64,000 nucleotides of DNA, taken from an uncultured Bacteroidota bacterium. GTDB taxonomy: Bacteria > Bacteroidota > Bacteroidia > Flavobacteriales > Flavobacteriaceae. Shown here piece by piece: positions 31,649 to 40,508 of the stretch. Position 1 is the stretch's first letter. Every line of letters begins with the position of its first letter. Position numbers and translations under genes: made by a program. The stretch is from positions 1 through 64,000 of the forward strand of contig CACIKV010000004.1 in assembly GCA_902587325.1 (NCBI GenBank), given 5' to 3'. The notes below the pieces were generated by a model that saw nothing but the letters and a program-made list of their open reading frames with translations, was not told the DNA's origin and did no database searches.

Positions 31649-33385
31649 ATGAAAAACATTGTTAAATTTTTAATATTCGCTCTTCCTTTATTTATCTTAA
31701 TTGGTTGTGCAGATTTAGATTTGCAACCAACGGATATGATTGCTGAAGATGCTGTTAAAAAAGATCCAAAATTGGTTGAAGCTTTTTTAACTAAGATATA
31801 TGCAAATGCAAATTTTGAACCTAATGAAGGTCGAGGTTATCCTAATCAGGATAGGCTTACTGATGCAGTTCTTGGAGGAGAATATACTTTAATGGCTCCG
31901 TGGCAACAAGGTATTCAGGCTTCCACTCATGTACCTACTGCCTCTGGTGCACATTCCAGGATTGCGAAATTTCAATACGGAAACATAAGGTCAACTAATG
32001 AAATCATTGAAATTTTAAATGAGGCTTCATTCGATCCTCAGACAGTGAAAGAACAAATAGCTGAAGCAAAATTTCTTAGGGCTTGGATGTATTTTGAAAT
32101 GGTTAAAAGGTATGGTGGTGTTCCATTAGAGCTTGAGCCAAAACAAGTCGATGATCCTGTGGAGGAATTAATGATTCCTAGATCAAGTTTAAAAGATTGT
32201 TATGATCAAATTATTGCTGATTTGGATGCTGGTATCGCAGATTTACCACCTACAGCTATTGGTGGTAAAGCTACAAGTATGGCAGCTAGAGCTTTAAAAA
32301 GTAGAGCAGCTTTATATGCAGCTAGAATTGCAAAATATCATCCTCAATCTGCAAATGGATTAACCTCAATTCCTGCAAGTAGTGCACAGGCTTACTACCA
32401 AATGGCTCATGGCGCTGCAAGTGCTGTAATTGAAAGTGGAAGACATCCTTTATATAAAGGTGGCGCTAACTTGGTTGATAACTTCTCTGAGATATTTTAT
32501 AAAGATGTTGCTGAACATATTTTTGTTGAGGAATATAGTCTGTCACTGGGAAAAACACACACTTGGAGTGGTTATGGAATGCCTGACGGATTTAAAGCGG
32601 GTTGGGGTTCCAACATGCATATGTACCTAGCTTCAGATGCTCGTTTTGAGCATGTTGACGGTAGTCCTGGAAACAAACATCACGGTAAATTTAATAACCG
32701 TGTTTGGTTTGATATTGAAGAAGTTATTTACACAAAAGATCCAAGATATTTAGCAACACTTTTCACACCGGAAGAAATATTCCAAGGTAGAGAAGTTTGG
32801 TTTCACAATTTAAGTGTAGGTAATGCAGCTAATGGTGTTAAAGGTAGAGCAGGTAATGTTGTTCCTCAAAGAGCACCCGTTAGAAATAGAAATAGAGGAG
32901 GAAGGCTAGTTCAAAAAAGAATAGATCCAGCTATTGAATTTCCACCATTTGGCACGGACGAAACACCATACGTAGTTCTTAGAACTGGTGAAATGTATCT
33001 AAATGCTGCTGAAGCTGCTTTTGAAATGAATAAACCTGTGAGAGCGAAACAACTTATCAATACGCTAAGAGCAAGAGCAGGAATGCCAGCTAAAACTCAA
33101 CTCACTCTTGATCTAATCAAGAATGAAAGATTTGTAGAATTATTTGCTGAAAATCACAGATATTGGGATTTGAGAACTTGGAGAGATGCTGAAGCTGAAC
33201 TACACTTCAAACTTAAGCAAGGAAGTAAGTGGACAAGGAGAGCATCAGACGGTAAGTACAAAGCAAACAAATGGAGATGGAATTTTTCTCAAAATACTCC
33301 ATTCTTGCCAAAAATGTACTGGTTACCATTTGGAACTGGCAGGTTGGCCGATAATCCAAATCTTGTTGAGAATCCAGGATATTAA
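31649..33385 (+). CDS. SusD-like glycan-binding lipoprotein (RagB/SusD)
   Basis: Follows susC; LIGCADLDLQPTD, AEAKFLRAWMYFEMVKRYGGVPL, ERFVELFAENHRYWDLRTWRDAE. Confidence 0.97.
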   Translation: MKNIVKFLIFALPLFILIGCADLDLQPTDMIAEDAVKKDPKLVEAFLTKIYANANFEPNEGRGYPNQDRLTDAVLGGEYTLMAPWQQGIQASTHVPTASGAHSRIAKFQYGNIRSTNEIIEILNEASFDPQTVKEQIAEAKFLRAWMYFEMVKRYGGVPLELEPKQVDDPVEELMIPRSSLKDCYDQIIADLDAGIADLPPTAIGGKATSMAARALKSRAALYAARIAKYHPQSANGLTSIPASSAQAYYQMAHGAASAVIESGRHPLYKGGANLVDNFSEIFYKDVAEHIFVEEYSLSLGKTHTWSGYGMPDGFKAGWGSNMHMYLASDARFEHVDGSPGNKHHGKFNNRVWFDIEEVIYTKDPRYLATLFTPEEIFQGREVWFHNLSVGNAANGVKGRAGNVVPQRAPVRNRNRGGRLVQKRIDPAIEFPPFGTDETPYVVLRTGEMYLNAAEAAFEMNKPVRAKQLINTLRARAGMPAKTQLTLDLIKNERFVELFAENHRYWDLRTWRDAEAELHFKLKQGSKWTRRASDGKYKANKWRWNFSQNTPFLPKMYWLPFGTGRLADNPNLVENPGY

Positions 33386-33409
33386 TTATTTTAAAATTAT
33401 TAATAGATT

Positions 33410-33440
33410 AAAAAAGGATCCAAATTTTGGGTCCTTTTTT
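33410..33440. terminator. Bidirectional intrinsic terminator after susCD
   Basis: AAAAAAGGATCCAAATTTTGGGTCCTTTTTT hairpin between convergent susD and the MIP gene. Confidence 0.8.
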
Positions 33441-34047
33441 ATTTTTCAAATAGTTTGTTTAACAAATAGGCAAGAATTCCTCCTAAAAGTGGTCCAACTA
33501 AATAATACCAAGTAAAATACTGTGAAACTCCCTCACCAGTCAGTATATCAATTATTGAGGGACCTATGGACACAGCGGGATTAAATACAGCGCCAGAGAC
33601 AGCAGCAGCAGAAAATATTCCTACAATTAATGGTAATCCAATTACCAAACCGTAGAATGAATTTTTCTTTAAATCATTGCTAGTCGCTCTGAAATAAGCT
33701 AGTATTATAAAGAACGTAAATATAGCTTCCATAAATATTACAGAATAAATTGAATCAGCCAGTACTGGTTGAATTTGCATGTTAGATTTCATCATGGCTA
33801 TTGAAGTTGCAGCTAAACATGCACCAAGTATTTGAAAAATTATATAAAATATTAAATCTTTTATACTTATTTTTTTCTTTAAAAACATTACAAGTGAAAT
33901 AACTGGATTGTAGTGTGCTCCTGAAATATTAAAGCCTATATATATCATTGAAATGTAGGCGAATCCAACAGACAAAGGATTAGAACCTAAACCAACAGTA
34001 AAAACAATAAAAAATGTTCCTATTAATTCTATAACATACTTCTTCAT
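33439..34047 (-). CDS. MIP/aquaporin family channel with divergent motifs
   Basis: 202 aa, ~6 TM; SGAHYNPVISL and SGAVFNPAVSIGP at NPA positions. Confidence 0.85.
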   Translation of the reverse strand: MKKYVIELIGTFFIVFTVGLGSNPLSVGFAYISMIYIGFNISGAHYNPVISLVMFLKKKISIKDLIFYIIFQILGACLAATSIAMMKSNMQIQPVLADSIYSVIFMEAIFTFFIILAYFRATSNDLKKNSFYGLVIGLPLIVGIFSAAAVSGAVFNPAVSIGPSIIDILTGEGVSQYFTWYYLVGPLLGGILAYLLNKLFEK

Positions 34048-34083
34048 ATTGTATTGTAGTTAAAGATTTAATAAATTTAAGTA

Positions 34084-34785
34084 ATGTTAAATAAATTTAA
34101 AATATATTTCATTGTTCTTGTAACGAATTTATGTGTTTATCAAATTTTTTCTCAAGAGCCAATTATGGACAGATTTAATGCTACTAACCATACTTGGTTA
34201 CAAAAACTAAGTCTTTATGACATTAATATTGAAGGCTCACCATATGTGAATGAAAGTTTTGTGAATGGTGTAGTTGTTCTAGACTCAATAAATTTTTTTA
34301 GTGGAAGACTTAGAATTGATGCTTATGCCCAGAAGCTTCAAACCTTAAATAAAAGTGGACAAATTTTTGAAATTTTAATAGATGATAATGACTATGTTAA
34401 AATTGGTGAAATGAAATATAGTATTCACAAATTTGAAAATGAAGAGTTGGGAGACTACGGAATTTTAAGAGAATGTATATCTCTTGATAATATTAAGTTA
34501 TATTTTTTCCCTCGAAAAAGATTAAAAAAACCAATTGAAGCATCAAGAACAGTTGCTAACTCGGGTTATGGCAAAACAGCAACTCCAAAGTGGATTGATG
34601 ACAGCACTTACTTAATATTTTATCAAGGTAAATACACAAAATTTTCACAAAATCACAAAAAGTTCTTACAATTAGGTTTAGTAAATGAAGCTTCATACAA
34701 GTCATTTAGAAAGAAAAGTAAAATTAATCTCAAAAACGAAAAGGATTTAATAGAACTAGTACGTTTTATTAACTCCGAAGTTTAA
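34084..34785 (+). CDS. Hypothetical secreted protein
   Basis: 233 aa ORF with N-terminal signal sequence (FKIYFIVLVTNLCVYQIFSQEPI); no recognised domain. Confidence 0.6.
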   Translation: MLNKFKIYFIVLVTNLCVYQIFSQEPIMDRFNATNHTWLQKLSLYDINIEGSPYVNESFVNGVVVLDSINFFSGRLRIDAYAQKLQTLNKSGQIFEILIDDNDYVKIGEMKYSIHKFENEELGDYGILRECISLDNIKLYFFPRKRLKKPIEASRTVANSGYGKTATPKWIDDSTYLIFYQGKYTKFSQNHKKFLQLGLVNEASYKSFRKKSKINLKNEKDLIELVRFINSEV

Positions 34786-34828
34786 TTTTTTCATCTCTTT
34801 TTTCAACAAATTATTGTAAATAATAAAA

Positions 34829-35437
34829 CTATATTTCTAATAATAATTTTGCTCTTCTTTCTATTTCTTTCCAGTTAGATTCATTTATCAAAGTTTCATT
34901 TGCAACCCAACTGCTTCCAATTCCAATGATTTTTTCATGGTTTAAATAAGGATATATATTTATATCATTTATTCCACCCATAGCTATAAAATTTAAACTT
35001 ATTTTTTCAAAAGCTTTCGTGATTGAGTTAAGATAATTTATACCACCTAATTTTTCAGCAGGAAAATATTTTAAATAATTGCATCCACATTTTATAGATT
35101 TTCTAATATCATCTTCGTTCGATACCCCAGGGATAAAATCTACCTTTAACTTGTTTGATAAATTTATTATACTTTCATCAGTGTGTGGTGAAAATGCATA
35201 TTTGATTCCCAATGAACTTACAAAATTTAAATCTTCAGAATTAAGTACAGTGCCAACTCCAATATTAAAATTGTAATCAGAATTAGTTATTTTTTCGATC
35301 GCTTTTTTAGATTCTTTAGTCCTAAGTCTAATATCTAAATTGATAATTCCACTATTGGTTAAACATTTCGCAAGATCCAATATTTTATTAGAATTGTGGA
35401 TTGTTAATACTGCAATTATTTTGTTTTGTATTAACAT
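34829..35437 (-). CDS. 2-keto-3-deoxy-6-phosphogluconate/galactonate aldolase family
   Basis: 202 aa; Schiff-base Lys region CNYLKYFPAEKLGG, GVGTVLNSEDL, FIPGVSNEDD, GGIND. Confidence 0.9.
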   Translation of the reverse strand: MLIQNKIIAVLTIHNSNKILDLAKCLTNSGIINLDIRLRTKESKKAIEKITNSDYNFNIGVGTVLNSEDLNFVSSLGIKYAFSPHTDESIINLSNKLKVDFIPGVSNEDDIRKSIKCGCNYLKYFPAEKLGGINYLNSITKAFEKISLNFIAMGGINDINIYPYLNHEKIIGIGSSWVANETLINESNWKEIERRAKLLLEI

Positions 35438-35439
35438 AG

Positions 35440-36420
35440 TTAAAATGATTTATCGATTTTAAAATTTTCAATTTCTTCATCATTTAAATAATTTAAATCA
35501 CCTGAGATTAGGTGTGAGCTAGCAAATGTTGATGTTGCAAATGAAACTATTTTACTCATATCCCATTTATTAATTATTCCATGTAAACAAGCTCCTAAAA
35601 ATGAATCCCCAGCACCAACCCTGTCAACATGCTTTAATTTATATATTTCGCCTTTGTATATTTTACTTTTATCAAACACTAAACCACTAAGACTATTACC
35701 ATTTCTAACGGTCATTCCTATAAATTTTATATCAAATTCATTATACAGATAACTTACAGAATTTTCTGTCTCTGAATAAAATGAATTATTATTTTCATTT
35801 TCTTCGAAACTAAAAATTTGTTTAATTGAGCCTGAGCTGGTAAATAAATAATCAACTTTTGGAAGTATTTTTAAATTGAATTTTCTACACTCTTTAATTG
35901 ACCATAGATTTTTCCTGTAATTAACATCATATACTATTTTTATTCCATCTTGTTTGGCCTTTTCAATTAATCTTAAAATATTATTAAAACATATTTTTGA
36001 AAGTGCTGGGCTAATTCCAGATAAAATCAGAAAAGATTTATCAAAAAGTATTTTATCGATTAAATGATCTTTTAAACCATATTTTGCAAAGCTACTATTT
36101 TTTCTATCGTAAAATATTTTTGTAAGATTATTATTTTTTCCAGGTTCGGTAAAATAAATTCCAAGTCTATTGTCATCTAGATTCACCATGCATTTTACTT
36201 TATTAGAATCTAAAAATTGTTTAGCCATCATACCTAATTCATTTTTAGGAAATGCAGATAAGAATTCACAATCATGTCCTCTTTTAGCTAAAAAAATTAA
36301 TGAATTTGCTTCGCAACCAGCAAAAGTACTTGAGTAATTAGTTATATTTCTGTTTGGTGAATTATCTGTACTAGGTGTTAACCTTAGCATCAACTCACCA
36401 TAGCCAAGAATTTTATTCAT
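35440..36420 (-). CDS. PfkB-family 2-keto-3-deoxygluconate/galactonate kinase
   Basis: MNKILGYGELMLRLTPS, PfkB signature HVDRVGAGDSFLGACLHG. Confidence 0.9.
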   Translation of the reverse strand: MNKILGYGELMLRLTPSTDNSPNRNITNYSSTFAGCEANSLIFLAKRGHDCEFLSAFPKNELGMMAKQFLDSNKVKCMVNLDDNRLGIYFTEPGKNNNLTKIFYDRKNSSFAKYGLKDHLIDKILFDKSFLILSGISPALSKICFNNILRLIEKAKQDGIKIVYDVNYRKNLWSIKECRKFNLKILPKVDYLFTSSGSIKQIFSFEENENNNSFYSETENSVSYLYNEFDIKFIGMTVRNGNSLSGLVFDKSKIYKGEIYKLKHVDRVGAGDSFLGACLHGIINKWDMSKIVSFATSTFASSHLISGDLNYLNDEEIENFKIDKSF

Positions 36421-37422
36421 CTACACAGAATTCCCTAAACCTAAAACAACTGCAGATCCAATCAAAACAATAAGACCATAAATTAATGTATTAAATGGTT
36501 TTTTCGCATTTTTCCATTCTCCAGCTCTGTATGCCCAAAAATTACTGATTATAAGAGATAGTCCTAATAAAATTGGCCACCCAATAACAGGTCCAATTTC
36601 ACCAAGTAATGCTGCACCTTGACCATATACTCCAAGAGCAGCAAACCAACATAAACCAGCTATAATTGACCATCTGTATGCTTTTGATGAATTTAATGAT
36701 GAAAATGAAGACCAAGAATTATTTTTAAAAAGTAAATAAACACAGTAAAGCAGATTCATTAAAAAAGCACCCCACAATACGACAACCCAAGCTGCTAAAC
36801 TTGAATTTCTTGTTATCACTCCAAACTCTTCTGCAGTTGCTGCTATTGGAGCAGCATTCGCAAAACCAACATTTAATAATGAGGATAATAATCCACATGT
36901 AACTGCAATTAAAATACCCTTGGTAATATTATTTCCTTCAGATTTGGAACTATTTAATTTGTCACGATCAATTCCTGCTTTTGCAGTCAGGAATACACCA
37001 ATTAAAGAAATTATTATACCACCAATTACGTAAGGAAATGCTGGCTGGGAAAATGCATCATCAATTTGAAAAAATGGAATTAAACTTCCAGCCGACCCTG
37101 CAAGGCCCATCACAATTCCCATTGTTAAAGAAAGTCCAATATAAGGTACACTTACTCCAAACATTATTCCGCCAACTCCCCACAAAAAACCTAAAAGCAT
37201 TGCATAAAAAATTGAATCACCTGGAGATGAGCTGATAATATTAAATAAATCAGGCATTATAATTAATGCCCATGTCATTGGAAAGATAATCATTGCAATC
37301 GTTACATGCACTAACCACCACGCTTCCCAAGAAAGTGGGTTCATATATTTCATGCCTAAGCCAAAAGTTCCTTGAAAAAAGCTTGCAAATATTAATAGTA
37401 AAAAGGGTAAAAATAATTCCAT
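36421..37422 (-). CDS. L-rhamnose/H+ symporter (RhaT)-family transporter
   Basis: 333 aa, ~10 TM; FQGTFGLGMKYMNPLSWEAWWLVHVTIAMIIFP resembles RhaT. Confidence 0.88.
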   Translation of the reverse strand: MELFLPFLLLIFASFFQGTFGLGMKYMNPLSWEAWWLVHVTIAMIIFPMTWALIIMPDLFNIISSSPGDSIFYAMLLGFLWGVGGIMFGVSVPYIGLSLTMGIVMGLAGSAGSLIPFFQIDDAFSQPAFPYVIGGIIISLIGVFLTAKAGIDRDKLNSSKSEGNNITKGILIAVTCGLLSSLLNVGFANAAPIAATAEEFGVITRNSSLAAWVVVLWGAFLMNLLYCVYLLFKNNSWSSFSSLNSSKAYRWSIIAGLCWFAALGVYGQGAALLGEIGPVIGWPILLGLSLIISNFWAYRAGEWKNAKKPFNTLIYGLIVLIGSAVVLGLGNSV

Positions 37423-37440
37423 AATTTTAAGTTTTGTTAT

Positions 37441-38880
37441 TTATAATGCTATACTAATTCGTTTTTTTGTCAGATAATCGTGGAGTGCTAAATGTGAGCA
37501 ATCGTGTCCAATTCCACTTTCTTTAATACCCCCGTGCGGTAAGTAGATTGCATATTTGATTCCATTTACTTGAACCTCGCCAAATTCTAAGTTTTCTGAG
37601 AAAAAATTTATTCTTTCATCATTTGTTGTAAAAATATACGAAGCTAATCCATAGTCTGTTTTATTGGCAAGGGCTAAGACCTGCTCATCGCTGCTAAATT
37701 TCATAATTGAAGCAACTGGTCCAAAAATTTCTTCATTGAATATCCTCATTTTATCATTAATATTCGTAATAACAGTTGGTTCAAGCCAATTTCCAATTGG
37801 ATGGTTTCCAGGAATTTTTCCACCGTATTCAAGTTTTCCACCATTTTTTAATGTATCATCAATTAAGTCTAAAATTCTATCCCTCGATTTAGATGTAATT
37901 AGTGGACCCATATCAGGATTTTGATTTTCACCAAAACCAAGCTTTAAATTTTTTACTCTGTTCAAATATCCTTCAAGAAATCTGTCATATATTTTTTCAT
38001 GTATAAAAAATCTATTTGCGGCTACACATATTTGACCAGAGTTTCCAAACTTGATTCCAATCGCTAAATCAATTGCAGATTTTAAATCAGCATCATCAAA
38101 AACGATAAATGGTGCGTTTCCTCCCAACTCCATACTCAACCTTTTGATACTTGTAGAAGAATCTGAAAAAACTTTTTTTGCTGTATTTGTAGATCCAATC
38201 ATTGTGATGAGTCTTGGTATCTTACTTTTAGATAAAGTTGCAGCTACTATTTCTGGTTCACCACAAATTATATTTACAACCCCTGCTGGAAAATCAATTT
38301 CTTTTAAGAGTTTACCAATTAAATAAGCTGAAACTGGAGAAATTTCTGAAGGTTTAATGATTATGCTGCAACCTGAAGCTAAAGCAGGACCAATTTTAAA
38401 AGCCAAGTTTAAAAGAGGGAAATTCCAGGCCAAATAAGCAACAACAACACCTACTGGATAATTTTTTAGAGTATGTGTGTGCGTATTTTCTTTATCATCA
38501 ATACTTGAGTCAGAAAAATATTTTTCCATTGCATCAGGATAAAAATCTAAGCTACTTGTAAGTGAATCGATGTCTTCTTTAGATCCCTCATAAGTTTTAC
38601 CCATTTCATAAATAATGGCTTTCCTTAACAATTTTTCATTATTAATAACAGCATTTTTAAATTTTGTCATCCAAACTTTTCTTTCATCAAGACTTAATTT
38701 AGACCATGTTTTAAAACCTAATTTTGCTGCTTCTAAGGCATTTTCTGCATCATTTTTATTTGCCCATGACAATTGTGCAATGGAATTATTATTTGCTGGG
38801 CATTGAATTATTTTTTCTGATCCATCAATTGAGTCAATTAACTCTCCACCAACATACATTTTTAGTTTACCAAAATCCAT
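37441..38880 (-). CDS. NAD(P)-dependent aldehyde dehydrogenase (candidate 3,6-anhydrogalactose dehydrogenase)
   Basis: MELGGNAPFIVFDDAD, FGNSGQICVAANRF (catalytic Cys), NEEIFGPVASIMKF. Confidence 0.9.
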   Translation of the reverse strand: MDFGKLKMYVGGELIDSIDGSEKIIQCPANNNSIAQLSWANKNDAENALEAAKLGFKTWSKLSLDERKVWMTKFKNAVINNEKLLRKAIIYEMGKTYEGSKEDIDSLTSSLDFYPDAMEKYFSDSSIDDKENTHTHTLKNYPVGVVVAYLAWNFPLLNLAFKIGPALASGCSIIIKPSEISPVSAYLIGKLLKEIDFPAGVVNIICGEPEIVAATLSKSKIPRLITMIGSTNTAKKVFSDSSTSIKRLSMELGGNAPFIVFDDADLKSAIDLAIGIKFGNSGQICVAANRFFIHEKIYDRFLEGYLNRVKNLKLGFGENQNPDMGPLITSKSRDRILDLIDDTLKNGGKLEYGGKIPGNHPIGNWLEPTVITNINDKMRIFNEEIFGPVASIMKFSSDEQVLALANKTDYGLASYIFTTNDERINFFSENLEFGEVQVNGIKYAIYLPHGGIKESGIGHDCSHLALHDYLTKKRISIAL

Positions 38881-38882
38881 TT

Positions 38883-40508
38883 TTAGTTAATTTCAATTGC
38901 ACCAAGATCTGGCATATTTTTTATTGGATTTCCAAGGATGTCCATATCAACTTTTAACCCAATTCTTAATCCAATACTATCATTAACGATATTCGTAATA
39001 TCGATTCCTTTATCTTTTATTAAATCAATATTTAAAGGAAAATAGTCGGATATTAATTCACCACCAGCATTTTTGAAAAAAGGATCACCAATGACAGATT
39101 TAATAGGTTGAATTAGAACCTCTTTTGGCCAATGGTCTTTGAGAAATAAATTGTTTTCAAAAAATACATTTTCAATAGATCCATCTCCTCCTGTATCAGG
39201 CTTGTATTGATCACCTAAAACCATGGCTGTTTCACCTTTATAATAAAATATGTTATTAGCTACTAAAACTCCTTTTGAATTTTTGTCAACTGCAATTTTT
39301 GAAACAATATCTTCATTAACATATATAGTATTATTATAAACATAGCTATTATATGGTCCATGCCTTTCATTTCCATTACCAACAAAACCACTTAACCAAA
39401 ACGATTTTCCTTCTTGAAAATTATTTCCTTTTCCCTTTATTCTATAACCATCATTAATACTAACATTATATCTGTATGAACAATTATAATTATTACCTAA
39501 AATCTCAACAAAACCACCAGCATTATTTTTACTAAGATTATATTGAACAACAATATCTTTACAATTAAAATCAATATGGCAACCTGCAGAATCAGCTGGG
39601 CCATTTGCATTTTGAAACTTATTTTTTTCAATTAAACCTAGTGTACTTCCCCATGTCCACAAACCACTTCCTCTTCCCCATTTTCTTGAATCATCTGGTG
39701 AGCCGGAAAAATTTATATCATTTGCATATGCATGTAAATTATAGGTACTATTGAAAACCATTCCAGGACCACCTGTTTTTATTAGCTTATTGTTGAAAAC
39801 ATTAACATTTTTAAATTTATTATCCAGTCTTCCTTTTACTCTAATTCCGGAATGAGATATATTTTCAATGATTGAGTTTTTTATTGTTAAATTTTCTAAG
39901 TTTCCAGAGTCACTTAAATTTAAAATTCTAATTCCCCAGCCATAACTTCCATTTCCATTTGGAGTTCTAACTTCATTACTATTTCTCTTAAAACCTTCAT
40001 CATAAAAGAAAATATCATTAATAATTACATTGTCTATTGAAAAATTTTTGTGAGTATTTTTATCAGAAACTATATATAAAATACCAGCTCTTAAATCACG
40101 ATTGATAAGTTTATGAGGTTTAGAACTTTCATTTCCTCCATTTGCAGTGATTTGGATATTTGAAATATTTGTAAAGGATGAATTTTCAACTAAAATACCA
40201 GCTAAATTTCCTTTCGAATCTATAATTGGTTTATTTTCATATTCTTCTTCATTATAATTTGTTATCATAATGTTTCTTTTATTTAAAAGCTTTATTGAGC
40301 CTTTAAACAATGATCCATTTGAAAGGTATATATGAGAGTTGTTTTTTAAATTAATATCATTAATTTTTTCTATTGAACGAAAAGGGAGTTCTTTGGACCC
40401 AGGATTTTGATCACTTCCATTTACTGAATCAAAGTAAAAACTATCATTTTCTTCACAGGATAACAGAAAAAAAATGAAAAAAGAAAAAAACAAAAATCTA
40501 ATTTCCAT
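38883..40508 (-). CDS. Right-handed parallel beta-helix lipoprotein, putative carbohydrate-active enzyme
   Basis: Lipobox FFLLSCEEND; beta-helix-like repeats; shares RGSGLWTW, CHIDFNCKDIVVQYNLSKNNAGGFVEILG with the next gene. Confidence 0.75.
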   Translation of the reverse strand: MEIRFLFFSFFIFFLLSCEENDSFYFDSVNGSDQNPGSKELPFRSIEKINDINLKNNSHIYLSNGSLFKGSIKLLNKRNIMITNYNEEEYENKPIIDSKGNLAGILVENSSFTNISNIQITANGGNESSKPHKLINRDLRAGILYIVSDKNTHKNFSIDNVIINDIFFYDEGFKRNSNEVRTPNGNGSYGWGIRILNLSDSGNLENLTIKNSIIENISHSGIRVKGRLDNKFKNVNVFNNKLIKTGGPGMVFNSTYNLHAYANDINFSGSPDDSRKWGRGSGLWTWGSTLGLIEKNKFQNANGPADSAGCHIDFNCKDIVVQYNLSKNNAGGFVEILGNNYNCSYRYNVSINDGYRIKGKGNNFQEGKSFWLSGFVGNGNERHGPYNSYVYNNTIYVNEDIVSKIAVDKNSKGVLVANNIFYYKGETAMVLGDQYKPDTGGDGSIENVFFENNLFLKDHWPKEVLIQPIKSVIGDPFFKNAGGELISDYFPLNIDLIKDKGIDITNIVNDSIGLRIGLKVDMDILGNPIKNMPDLGAIEIN

